Source: DATKJS01 sp964551995
Lineage (GTDB): Bacteria > Acidobacteriota > Aminicenantia > Aminicenantales > Saccharicenantaceae
Assembly: GCA_964551995.1 (NCBI GenBank)
Contig: CAZKFD010000008.1
Span: 1 to 64,000, forward strand
Direction: 5' to 3'
DNA length: 64,000 nucleotides
In this document: positions 42,392-50,858 of the stretch, one piece after another
How positions within the stretch are numbered: position 1 is the stretch's first letter
Layout of the letters: the number at the start of each line of letters is the position of its first letter
The notes under the pieces: model-generated
Told to the model about the DNA's origin: nothing
Seen by the model: the letters and a program-made list of their open reading frames with translations, nothing else
Databases searched by the model: none
Program-made: the position numbers and the translations under genes

Positions 42392-43627
42392 TCATGCCGC
42401 CTCTCCGACGCGGGCGGCGAGCCACGTCCGGGCCGCCTCGACGGCCGCGCCCAGCTGGCCCGTTTCCCCCGTAACCAGCTCCACGAGGGACGGCCCGCCC
42501 CCGCCCTTGACGGGCACGGCCTCGCCGATCACGGGGATGAGCAACCGAAGGTCTATGGGAAGCGACTCCGAGCGCGCCAAAATGAGATGTCCCTGGCTCT
42601 CATCCGCGGCCGCATAAACCACGGCGAACTCCCCGTTCCTGATGATGTTGAGCGCCAGGAACCGCGCCTCCTCTGGGCTTTTGTCGGCGAGGACTCCAGC
42701 GATCAGCCGGCCCCTGGTCCGTCCGATGACTTCCCGGGCGTCGAAGAACGCCAAGCGCTCCTCGAGCTTCCTGGCCCTCTTCCGCAAGGCCTTATGGTCG
42801 GCGGCAAGCTTCTCCACCTGGTCCGCGGCGTCCTTCTCCGAGCACGAGAACGCGGCGGCGATCCGGCGGACGCTCCGGCCCTTCAGCCGGTGATCGTCGA
42901 GGGCCCGGCCGCCGCAAAGGAAATCAAAACGGGCATTGCCGCGGATCTTCTCGAGGCCGAGGATCTTAATCAACCCGACCTCGCCGGAGCGGCGGCAGTG
43001 CGTCCCGCCGCAAGCCGAATAGTCGTAGCCCGAGACCTCGACGACACGGAGAAGCCCTTGCTTTTTCGGCGGCCTCCGCAGGGGAACTTCGCCGATCCTC
43101 TCCTCGGGGACGAATGAGGTGCGGATCTCCCGGTCCTCCCAGACGACCGCGTTGGCGCGGTCCTCGACCCGGTCCAGATCGGCGTCGGAGATCGTCCGGA
43201 GGCCGATCTCGAGCGTCGAGACATCCGCGCCGAGATGGAAAGAGAGAGTCTCTCCCCGGAGGAGCTCGTAGAACGCCTGAGAGAGGATGTGCTGGCCCGT
43301 GTGCTGCTGCATATGATCGAAGCGACGCGGCCAATCGATGCGGCCCGAGACCGGGCCGGCCGGGACGTCGCCCTTGAGAACATGGAGGATGACCCCGTCG
43401 GCGTCGAGGACTTTGACGACCTCGGCGCCGCCGAGCGCGCCCGTGTCCCAGGGTTGGCCGCCGGATTCGGGGTAAAAACACGTCTGGTCCAGGACGACCG
43501 CCGGGAGGCCCTCGCGGGTCGTCCGCTCCAGGACCTCGGCCTCGAACTCCCGGCGATAGGCGTCTTCGAAATAGAGCCGCCGCGTTGCCGGCGGGCCGCT
43601 CTTCCTGTCGGATTCAGGTTCGGACAT
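42392..43627 (-). CDS. AlaX-type alanyl-tRNA editing protein with DHHA1 domain
   Basis: 411 residues. It resembles the C-terminal half of AlaRS: an N-terminal barrel (CFYPESGGQPWDTG), the editing site HTGQHILSQ with both His, the CGGTHCRRSGEV zinc motif, a coiled-coil (DQVEKLAADHKALRKRARKLEER in parts) and a DHHA1/C-Ala domain (KGGGGPSLVELVTGE). There is no aminoacylation domain. It should hydrolyse mischarged Ser- or Gly-tRNA(Ala). The ATG at 43627 has GGGGAG 6 nt upstream; an ATG two codons earlier is possible. Confidence 0.9.
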   Translation of the reverse strand: MSEPESDRKSGPPATRRLYFEDAYRREFEAEVLERTTREGLPAVVLDQTCFYPESGGQPWDTGALGGAEVVKVLDADGVILHVLKGDVPAGPVSGRIDWPRRFDHMQQHTGQHILSQAFYELLRGETLSFHLGADVSTLEIGLRTISDADLDRVEDRANAVVWEDREIRTSFVPEERIGEVPLRRPPKKQGLLRVVEVSGYDYSACGGTHCRRSGEVGLIKILGLEKIRGNARFDFLCGGRALDDHRLKGRSVRRIAAAFSCSEKDAADQVEKLAADHKALRKRARKLEERLAFFDAREVIGRTRGRLIAGVLADKSPEEARFLALNIIRNGEFAVVYAAADESQGHLILARSESLPIDLRLLIPVIGEAVPVKGGGGPSLVELVTGETGQLGAAVEAARTWLAARVGEAA

Positions 43628-43681
43628 GGCCATCTCCCCGGGGTCGGACCGGCCCGGTTCCAGAAAAAAAGCCCGGCCCGA

Positions 43682-44374
43682 TCATCCCGTTCCCGAGACG
43701 AGTTTATCCGCGTCGGCCCGGGCGAGGACCCTGGCCGCAGTCTTGAAATGCGTTTTGGCCACCTTCTCCAGGATGCCGGGACCTTTCGCGCGGACGAGCT
43801 TGACCGCCGCGGCCTCGACCACGGCCGAGGCCCCCTTGGGAAGGTCGGCGCCGGCCTCCCGGGAAAGGGCCTGGAGTCGCGCCAGGAACTCGGCCCGGGC
43901 GAGGATCGAGGCCGCGGCCACGGCCGGGTCCTCTTCGGCCCGGGGCATCTGGACGAGTTCGATCTCCCGGCCCTTCTGCAGGAGGGCGTTCCGGACAAAT
44001 CTCTCGTCGCCGAACTGGTCAGTGACGGCCTTTCCTGCCGGCACCCGCTCGAGGATGTTCTCTATGGCCCGGGCATGCCCCCAGGCGAGGATCCGGTTGA
44101 GGTTCCTGAGCTTGGCGTAGAGCTCGTTGTACTTCTCCGGGCCGACGGCCACGACGGAATGGACGTACCCGCTCTTCAGGGCCGCCGCGATCTCGCGGCA
44201 GCGGGAGTCGGAAGTCCTCTTCGAGTCCTTGACCCCGAGCTCGCGAAGGATACCGTCCTGACCTTCGGGGAGGAAAAAGGCCGCGATGACCAGCGGGCCG
44301 AAAAAATCGCCCTTGCCCGACTCGTCCGTCCCGATCCGCCCGGGCTCGGCCGAGAACAGTCCGGGTTCCGACAT
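43682..44374 (-). CDS. rnhC: RNase HIII, lacking the usual N-terminal domain
   Basis: 230 residues. GTDESGKGDFFGPLVIAA carries the DEG-type active-site acids that distinguish HIII from HII; GVKDSKRTSDSR and AVAAASILARAEFL complete the site. It removes RNA from RNA/DNA hybrids. Typical HIII proteins are about 300 residues with an N-terminal TBP-like substrate-binding domain; this one starts directly with the catalytic domain. The gene runs with the AlaX-like gene downstream and the amidohydrolase upstream. Confidence 0.85.
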   Translation of the reverse strand: MSEPGLFSAEPGRIGTDESGKGDFFGPLVIAAFFLPEGQDGILRELGVKDSKRTSDSRCREIAAALKSGYVHSVVAVGPEKYNELYAKLRNLNRILAWGHARAIENILERVPAGKAVTDQFGDERFVRNALLQKGREIELVQMPRAEEDPAVAAASILARAEFLARLQALSREAGADLPKGASAVVEAAAVKLVRAKGPGILEKVAKTHFKTAARVLARADADKLVSGTG

Positions 44375-44407
44375 GACTCCTTCTCCCCGCGCGCTGCCGA
44401 GGCGCGC

Positions 44408-46006
44408 CTACTTCCTGTAGATGATCCGTCCGCCGAAGATCGTCATCCGGACTTCGGCCTCCATGATGTCTTCGGCCGGAATCCTGAAGATGTCCCGGCT
44501 GAGGACGACCAGATCGGCGAGCTTCCCCCCCTCAATGGTTCCCTTGTCTCGTTCCGTGAAGCCGGCGAACGCGGCGTTCCCGGTATAGGCCCGGACAGCC
44601 TCCTCGACGGTGATCTTCTGCGCGGGCACCCACCCGCCGGGATTCCGGCCGTCGAGCGTCCGGCGGGTCGCGGCCGCGTAGATGCCGGCGACGGGGTCGA
44701 GGGGGGCCACAGTCCAGTCGGAACCGAAAGCAAGGACGGCACCGGCGTCGGCGAGCGAGCGGAAGGCATAGGTCGTTTCGGCCCGCTTCCGGCCGATCTT
44801 TCGTTCCGCCCATCTTCCGTCGTCGATCGCGTGGTACGGCTGAACGGAGGCAATGAGGCCGAGCCGTCCGAACCGGGAGATGTCCTCCGGGCGCAGGTGC
44901 TGGGCGTGCTCGACCCGCCAGCGCCTATCCCTCGGACCGTTCGCCGCCGTCACCCGTTCGAAGATATCCAAGAGAACGCTGTTCGCCCGGTCGCCGATGG
45001 CATGGATCGCGACCTGGAGGCCGGCCCGATCGGCCTCGAGGATCCTCTCCTCCATGACGCCCTCGGGAAACATCTGCTCATGGAGAAGCCCCGAGGTCCC
45101 GGAGTTGTCGTCATACGGCTCGAAAAAGAAGGCCGTGCCCGACCCGAGCGATCCGTCGACGAAGCCTTTAAGGCCGGCGACTTTCAAGGACGGGCTCCCG
45201 AAGGGCGACCTGATCTTCAGCCGGCTGAGGAGGCCGACCTCCGTGATCGGGAAATAGACGGAGAGGCGGACCGTGAGCTCGTTCCGGCGGTCCAATTCCT
45301 CGAAGGCCTCGAAGCTCGCTGCGTCGGCCATCTCATGAACGGCGGTCACGCCGTGGGCCGCGGCCTCGCCCAGCGCCGCCCGGGCGGCCCGGGTCTTTTC
45401 CGCGAAGGATGGCGCCGGCATCTTCGCGGTGACGAGGTCCATGGCTGCGTCCTTGAGGATTCCCGTCGGCCGACCCGTCCCGGGATCCCTGACGATCTCT
45501 CCGCCGGGCGGGGCCGCAGACTCCCCGGTGATTCCGGCCAGCCGGAGCGCCAGGCTGTTGGCGAGCGCCATGTGGGCGTCTAGGCGGTGGAGGAAGACGG
45601 GATTCGCCGGCGTCACCGCGTCGATCCATTCCCTCCGGGGAAGCTCGACAGGCCGGAAGAGCTCCTGGTCCCACTCTCCTCCCGTGATCCAGGCATCCGG
45701 CTCCGCGTCTCGGGCCGCGGCGGAGACCTGGGCGACGAATTCCTCCCGGTTAGCGGTCCCGCGCAGCCGGAGGCCCCCCTGGGCGAGCCCGCCGGCGAGG
45801 AAGTGCGTATGGCAGTCGGTGAAACCGGGAAGGACGAAGCGGCCGTCGAGATCGACGACCTCGGCGCCTCCCCGCGCCAGCGCCCGGACCTCGGACGTCG
45901 TCCCGACCTTGAGGATTCTTTCCGCCCGCGCGGCCACGGCCTCCGCCCGGGGCCGCCGCGGGTCGCCGGTCCACACGGAACCGTTGATCAGGACGAGATC
46001 GGCCAT
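44408..46006 (-). CDS. Metal-dependent amidohydrolase, YtcJ-like
   Basis: 532 residues from the ATG at 46006 with GGAGGAAGG upstream. N-terminal strand barrel (DLVLINGSVWTGD), metal motif GFTDCHTHFL, later HAIGDRANS and VEHAQHL, the catalytic-Asp region FGSDWTVAPLDP, and a C-terminal KLADLVVLSRDIF. YtcJ-type members hydrolyse cyclic amides, N-acyl compounds or exoenzyme-derived products; the substrate here is unknown. No signal peptide, so cytoplasmic. Confidence 0.88.
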   Translation of the reverse strand: MADLVLINGSVWTGDPRRPRAEAVAARAERILKVGTTSEVRALARGGAEVVDLDGRFVLPGFTDCHTHFLAGGLAQGGLRLRGTANREEFVAQVSAAARDAEPDAWITGGEWDQELFRPVELPRREWIDAVTPANPVFLHRLDAHMALANSLALRLAGITGESAAPPGGEIVRDPGTGRPTGILKDAAMDLVTAKMPAPSFAEKTRAARAALGEAAAHGVTAVHEMADAASFEAFEELDRRNELTVRLSVYFPITEVGLLSRLKIRSPFGSPSLKVAGLKGFVDGSLGSGTAFFFEPYDDNSGTSGLLHEQMFPEGVMEERILEADRAGLQVAIHAIGDRANSVLLDIFERVTAANGPRDRRWRVEHAQHLRPEDISRFGRLGLIASVQPYHAIDDGRWAERKIGRKRAETTYAFRSLADAGAVLAFGSDWTVAPLDPVAGIYAAATRRTLDGRNPGGWVPAQKITVEEAVRAYTGNAAFAGFTERDKGTIEGGKLADLVVLSRDIFRIPAEDIMEAEVRMTIFGGRIIYRK

Positions 46007-46164
46007 CCTTCCTCCCGAGGCCGGCGGACCGCAGGACGAGGGGCCAGGACGCCGTGCCTCGCTGGGCCCGCCGAGAGCCATATATAAAGGAATTTCCGGG
46101 CGAAATCAATCGGGCCCCGGCCGGCGCTCGCGGACCCGTCCTGTTCACCGACGCGGGGATATGG

Positions 46165-46170
46165 TAAAAT
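46165..46170 (+). promoter_or_regulatory. Extended -10 promoter of efp
   Basis: TGG-TAAAAT (TAAAAT at 46165-46170) with a poor -35 (TGTTCA at 17 nt). The leader is about 37 nt with GGGAGGA before the ATG. Confidence 0.45.
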
Positions 46171-46213
46171 GATCGGCCTGACGGACGCTCCGGCGCCCGC
46201 TCCGGGAGGAATC

Positions 46214-46780
46214 ATGATCGACGCGACGCAGATCCGCAAGGGGATGATCATCATCATGGACGGAACCCTCTTCCGGGTCATGGAGATGCAGCTCATCACG
46301 CCTGGCCGGTGGAAGGCGATGGTCCAGACCAAGCTCCGCAACCTGCAGAGTGGCTCGCAGACCGAGCACCGCTTCCGCTCGGAGGAGAGACTCGAGCAGG
46401 CGTTTTTGGAAGAGGTCGAGATGGAATACCTCTACAAGCAGGGGGACGATTATTTTTTCATGAATCTCAACACGTACGAACAGATCAGCCTCACGGCCGA
46501 GACGATCGGCGACGGCGTAAAATACCTCCTCCCGAACACGGTCATCAAGATCCAGATGTTCGAGGGGAGACCGGTCGGCATCGACCTGCCCAACGCGGTC
46601 GACCTCAAGGTCACGAACACGGAACCGCGGCTCAAGGGAGCGACGCAGACGTCCATGTACAAGCCCGCCACCGTGGAAACCGGAGCCGTCATCCTCGTCC
46701 CGGAGTTCATCAAGGAAGGCGACGTCATCCGCGTCGATACGCGGGACGACAAGTACCTCGAGCGGGCGAAAACGAAATAA
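46214..46780 (+). CDS. efp: Elongation factor P with Arg at the tip
   Basis: 188 residues, three OB-like domains (KOW at 1-65, middle, C-terminal GAVILVPEFIKEGDVIRVDTRDDKY). It relieves ribosome stalling at polyproline. The modified tip reads TPGRWKAM: Arg32 stands where E. coli has Lys34 and where Pseudomonas has the EarP-rhamnosylated Arg32. Neither EarP nor EpmA is in the window. The start MIDATQIRKG at 46214 has GGGAGGA upstream; a longer in-frame start would add an unusual leader. Confidence 0.95.
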   Translation: MIDATQIRKGMIIIMDGTLFRVMEMQLITPGRWKAMVQTKLRNLQSGSQTEHRFRSEERLEQAFLEEVEMEYLYKQGDDYFFMNLNTYEQISLTAETIGDGVKYLLPNTVIKIQMFEGRPVGIDLPNAVDLKVTNTEPRLKGATQTSMYKPATVETGAVILVPEFIKEGDVIRVDTRDDKYLERAKTK

Positions 46781-46785
46781 AATAG

Positions 46786-46800
46786 CGGCGCGCGGCGCCG
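46786..46800. terminator. Hairpin between efp and the beta-propeller gene
   Basis: CGGCGC/GCGCCG with a 3-nt loop lies between the convergent stop codons. No T-run. Confidence 0.35.
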
Positions 46801-46803
46801 GCC

Positions 46804-48999
46804 CTAAAAGGTCTGGCGGTACACGCCGACGTTGCCGTAGCTGTCCTTGACGCGGACAGTGATCAGGTTCTCGGCGCCCGCCGGCAGCCGGATCGAGAAC
46901 CTGAACGTTTCGCTTCGGGAATCGCAGATCCCGTCCACCGGGAAGACGACCCGCCAGTCGCCCGGCCGGACGAGGTACTTGACCTCATCGATATACGAGT
47001 AGGAGTCCGAGGCCTGGAACGAGACGTTGAGCACCGCCCCGCTCCTCACGGCCGTGAAGTTCTGGATGACGGGGAGGGAATTGTCGATGACCAGCGGCGG
47101 GCCGACCTTCTCGGATGCGAGCTCCATGCCCGCCGGGTTGGAGGGAGAATCCGAGGCAGTGATTTTGACGAAGTAGGTCCCGTCGGGAAAGGCCGTGGTG
47201 TCGAAGGAGTAAATCGTTTCCTTCCATTCGTCCTGGAGAACCCGCCATTCGGTCTCGCCCTCTTTCCTCAGTGAGATCGTGTAGCTCAGGGTGTCGCCGT
47301 TCGCGTCGGAGGCGTCCCAGGTGATCGTCTGGAAGCCCTTGCGCTCGGCCTTCTTGGGCGGCAGAACAATCCGGACGTCATCCGACTTCGCCGGGGGCTC
47401 AGGCAGGTGCCGCTCGACGCCCATGATCACTTCCTCCTGGTCGGGGAGCTTGAGGAAGACCTCGTTGGGTTTCAGGAATTCGAGCCGGGAGATGACGGGC
47501 GCGACGTTCGTCTGGAGGTAGAACAGGACGAGCTTGCCGAGCGTCGGCGAGACCGTCCCCATCTGCGTCTTGAAAAGGACCCGGACCTGAATGAACCTGG
47601 CCTTCGGGCTCAGGATCTGCTCATCGTTTTTCTGATAGAGCGGCGACCACTCGCTCCAGGTCACGTTCGGCTCGGACGTATTGCCGCTCCGCGTCTGCAG
47701 CTGGATCGTGGCTCCGGCATCGGCCTTCCCTTCCCAACTGATCCGACCCCATGCCGACAGGATACGGGCGTCCAGGACGGCGCTCACATACGCGCCCGAA
47801 AACCTCTGTTCGGTCAGGAGCTGGCCGAGGGAGCAGGGGTTGTTGGAGAGGATGTAGGTCTTCGCATCGTAGAGGAAAAGCTGGTAGACCTGCTCGGAGT
47901 TCTCCTGGAGGAGCAGATCGACGTTTCCGTCCTTGTCCACCGAGTAAATCCGCCCCTTGTTCCCCGTGCCGAAGACGATTTTCTGTTCGTCGGCCTTCCA
48001 GATCAGGGAATAGACCATCTCGTCGTCGGATTTCCAGATCGCCGTGGCCATCCCGTCGGCCGTAATCCTGTAGACGGCCCCGGGTTCCTTCTGGACGGCC
48101 GCGGACATCGGGAGCACGCCGGCCGCCGGCGCTGTCGCCGGGGTCGCCGTCGGATCGCTCACCGGGCTGGCCCCGCTGATCGAAACACTGACGCTGGCCT
48201 CGGGCTGCAGCGAAAGCGACGGCGCCCCCTCGCTCCGGGGCTTCGCCGGCGTCCCGGAGGCGGCGGCGTAGATATGGCCCTCGCGGTCCGTGTCCAGGCT
48301 CAGGACCTCTTCGTAGGGCGTTTCAAAGACGACGGAGACCTGTCCCTGGGGGGTGATCCTGTAGATCAATCCGTTCCCCCCGCTCCCGGCGAGGATATCG
48401 CCCCGCTCCATCTTGTGCAGGCAGAGGATGTGATTCTGTTCGGCCTTGAAGATCATCCGTCCCTCGCCCTGAGGGCTGACCAGATAGATGCCGCCCGGCT
48501 CCCCCACGGCTACCATCAGCAGCCCGGAGTCCAGGAACTTGAGGTCCCAGATGTATTTCTCCGTGGGGTCGAAGAACACCTCGGACTTGGACTTTTCCGT
48601 GATCTTGTAGATCTTGCCGTTCGGGGACGTCGCAGCGTAGAGGGTGCCTCTCCTGTCCTGGGCGAGGCACAGGACATCCATCTCGGGGGCCTGGAAATAC
48701 AGTTCGGCCTTGCCGTCCTTGCCGATCCGGTAAACCTTGCCGCCGTGCCCCGTGCCGAGGTAGGTCGTCCCCTCGGGGGTCACGAGGATCGAAAGGTAGA
48801 ACTCTTCCGTCGGGGACGCGATCGGGTCCACCTTGGGCGCCAGGGCCAGGACGCCGTCGTTGGAGACCGACACGCCGTCGAACTTGCCCATTAGGAAATC
48901 CTCCCTGGTCCGCAGCTCCCACCGCTGGGGAACGACGGCCTGGAGCGAAAGGGAGAGCGCGGCGATTCCCAGGACACCGAGCAGAGCTGTCTTTTTCAT
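46804..48999 (-). CDS. Secreted beta-propeller protein with Ig/fibronectin-like C-terminus
   Basis: 731 residues. Signal peptide (KKTALLGVLGIAALSLSLQAV). The first half holds propeller blades with Gly-rich repeats such as LGTGHGGKVYRIGKDGKAELYF and AATSPNGKIYKIT. A Pro/Ala/Ser-rich linker (about 250-300) splits the propeller. The second half has carbohydrate-binding-like beta domains and a fibronectin-like part (ITWDASDANGDTLSYTISLRK), ending at VYRQTF. It starts 12 nt after the S55 protease gene, so the two may be a protease/partner pair in the envelope. Function unknown. Confidence 0.8.
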   Translation of the reverse strand: MKKTALLGVLGIAALSLSLQAVVPQRWELRTREDFLMGKFDGVSVSNDGVLALAPKVDPIASPTEEFYLSILVTPEGTTYLGTGHGGKVYRIGKDGKAELYFQAPEMDVLCLAQDRRGTLYAATSPNGKIYKITEKSKSEVFFDPTEKYIWDLKFLDSGLLMVAVGEPGGIYLVSPQGEGRMIFKAEQNHILCLHKMERGDILAGSGGNGLIYRITPQGQVSVVFETPYEEVLSLDTDREGHIYAAASGTPAKPRSEGAPSLSLQPEASVSVSISGASPVSDPTATPATAPAAGVLPMSAAVQKEPGAVYRITADGMATAIWKSDDEMVYSLIWKADEQKIVFGTGNKGRIYSVDKDGNVDLLLQENSEQVYQLFLYDAKTYILSNNPCSLGQLLTEQRFSGAYVSAVLDARILSAWGRISWEGKADAGATIQLQTRSGNTSEPNVTWSEWSPLYQKNDEQILSPKARFIQVRVLFKTQMGTVSPTLGKLVLFYLQTNVAPVISRLEFLKPNEVFLKLPDQEEVIMGVERHLPEPPAKSDDVRIVLPPKKAERKGFQTITWDASDANGDTLSYTISLRKEGETEWRVLQDEWKETIYSFDTTAFPDGTYFVKITASDSPSNPAGMELASEKVGPPLVIDNSLPVIQNFTAVRSGAVLNVSFQASDSYSYIDEVKYLVRPGDWRVVFPVDGICDSRSETFRFSIRLPAGAENLITVRVKDSYGNVGVYRQTF

Positions 49000-49011
49000 G
49001 GGTCGGATCTC

Positions 49012-50823
49012 CTACTTGCGGATTCTTACGGGGATCACGGCCCCGCCCCGGAAGACGTAGGGGACGGGGAGCTGGTACTCGCCCAGCGTGGAGCGCGTCA
49101 GGTCCATCGGCGCCGAGGCGGCCGCGCGGGGAGAGGAGAACATGGATTTGAGCGTCGGCGGGAGGTTCGGCATCTCCTCGCCTTTAAGGAAAAGGCCCGG
49201 CTTCGGGGCGAGAATCTTGAAATAGATCCGGTCGTTCTTCCGGAGATTGCCCAGGATCCGCACCAGCTGACTGAGATTGCGGGGCACGAGCTCCTGGACC
49301 CGGTACTGGCCCCGCTCGACCTGCTGCATCGTGATCGCGTCGCCGACGACGATCTGAAACTCCGTGCCCGCGGGAAGCGCCGGCGTCACGAAGGCCACAT
49401 CCTCAACCTGGCTCTCTTCCTTGAACGTCCGGTAGTAGACTTTGATTTGGATCTTCTCTCCCGGCGAGGCCTCGTACTTGTCCAGAAGGACCTTCTCCAG
49501 ATAGCAGAATCGGGGCGTCTCGGAGGCCCGGACGTTGAGGTCGATCCGGTAGATCCCGACGTTCTGGAACTCGTTGTTGCTCAGGTAATAGACGACGGCG
49601 GCCATGAGCTGCGAGAGGCTCGTCGCCGCGGTGTCGAAATTCCCCGAGAAAAGGTCTTCCAGGTGGACGCTGCCGCCCTGGTCGAGAAAGACATCGCCGT
49701 CAAAATCGAGAGTGAGGTTTCCGTAGAGCCGCTCCTCGGCCGTGATGAGCGAGTAGACCGACAGATTGACGAGGGCCGGCGTCAGGAACTTGTCGGAGAC
49801 GAGCTTGAGCTTGAACTCCTTGCGGTTCGGCGGGTCGTCGGTCACAGTGACGTTCAGGGGGATGAGCTGGGGCATCTTGCCGATCTCCCCGAACGCCCCG
49901 GTCGACCGGTCCTGAGAGATCCGTCCGATGACGGGCCCGGTCACGGCCAGCTTGAATGAACTCTCGAGGCTCGGCACCACGGTCAGGACGTTGGCTTTGG
50001 TCATGACGTAATCCACGGTCCCGAGGTTGTAGAAGGGGTGCCCGAACGCGAGGACCTTGGAGCCGTCGACGTAGGTCACCGTCCCGACGGCCGAAAGGTC
50101 CAGATCGCCCCCGATGAGCTGCACCCCGATCGCGTCCCCCTCCTGAAGGGACGGTCCCTGGGACGCGTGGACCTCCGAGGCCTGGCCGCCGGCGCCGGCC
50201 TGTACTGGGCGGAAGTCCAGGCCGGCGAAAAACGACCGGGCGCGCTCGAAGGCCGGCGGGGAGAAGCCGCTGAACACAAGCGGGAGGTCGAGGGGCACGA
50301 GCGCCCGGCCGCCCACGGACAGGGACCGCGCGCCGGCGAAAGTGGCCCGGTAGAGGTCCGAAAGGTCCTCGAGGCTCATGCTGTTGCGGATCGGGGCCTG
50401 CTCGGAAAAGCCCGGGCGCGGCGCCGTGGGCGCCCGGTTCAGGGCCAGCATCTCCTCGATGGGCGTGATCCCGGCGATCGCTTCCTTGGCGTAGGGGAAG
50501 CTGAACGCGACGGCGCCGATGAGCTGCCCGTTGACGTAGACGGGGCTCCCGCTCATGCCGCTGATAACCCCCGTCGATTCCAGGCCCTTTCCGGAGAGGC
50601 GGGCCAGGATGACGCTCCTCTTCGGCTCGACGTTGGTCAGGACACCGATGATCTCGGCGTCAAAGTCGTCGATCCGGCCGCCGGCGAAAACCGTCTTGCC
50701 GATGCCCTTCATCCCGGCCTTGACCAGGGCCAGGGGCATGATCTCGGAAGCGGCCTCTGCGCCGGCGAGGGCGAGGAGGAGCCCGAGGATGAGTGCGGAG
50801 GTCCGCTGCGCTGTTTTTTTCAT
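49012..50823 (-). CDS. SpoIVB-type (S55) serine peptidase
   Basis: 603 residues, exported (KKTAQRTSALILGLLLALAGAEA). The S55 core has the conserved SGMSGSPVY (Ser93) and FGHPFYNLGTVDYVMTKANV region; the rest is beta-rich with a C-terminal KNDRIYFKILAPKPG. SpoIVB in sporulating Bacilli cleaves a membrane complex, but large S55 proteins also occur in non-sporulating Acidobacteria. The ATG at 50823 has AGGT upstream. It lies between the oxoamine synthase gene (35 nt) and the propeller gene (12 nt). Confidence 0.85.
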   Translation of the reverse strand: MKKTAQRTSALILGLLLALAGAEAASEIMPLALVKAGMKGIGKTVFAGGRIDDFDAEIIGVLTNVEPKRSVILARLSGKGLESTGVISGMSGSPVYVNGQLIGAVAFSFPYAKEAIAGITPIEEMLALNRAPTAPRPGFSEQAPIRNSMSLEDLSDLYRATFAGARSLSVGGRALVPLDLPLVFSGFSPPAFERARSFFAGLDFRPVQAGAGGQASEVHASQGPSLQEGDAIGVQLIGGDLDLSAVGTVTYVDGSKVLAFGHPFYNLGTVDYVMTKANVLTVVPSLESSFKLAVTGPVIGRISQDRSTGAFGEIGKMPQLIPLNVTVTDDPPNRKEFKLKLVSDKFLTPALVNLSVYSLITAEERLYGNLTLDFDGDVFLDQGGSVHLEDLFSGNFDTAATSLSQLMAAVVYYLSNNEFQNVGIYRIDLNVRASETPRFCYLEKVLLDKYEASPGEKIQIKVYYRTFKEESQVEDVAFVTPALPAGTEFQIVVGDAITMQQVERGQYRVQELVPRNLSQLVRILGNLRKNDRIYFKILAPKPGLFLKGEEMPNLPPTLKSMFSSPRAAASAPMDLTRSTLGEYQLPVPYVFRGGAVIPVRIRK

Positions 50824-50858
50824 ACGTGACCTGTCCATCTTGGATTGACGGGACGACG

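Noticed and set aside
43235..45583. Plus-strand frame of 782 codons
   Set aside because: Antisense to AlaX, RNase HIII and the amidohydrolase, all with intact motifs.
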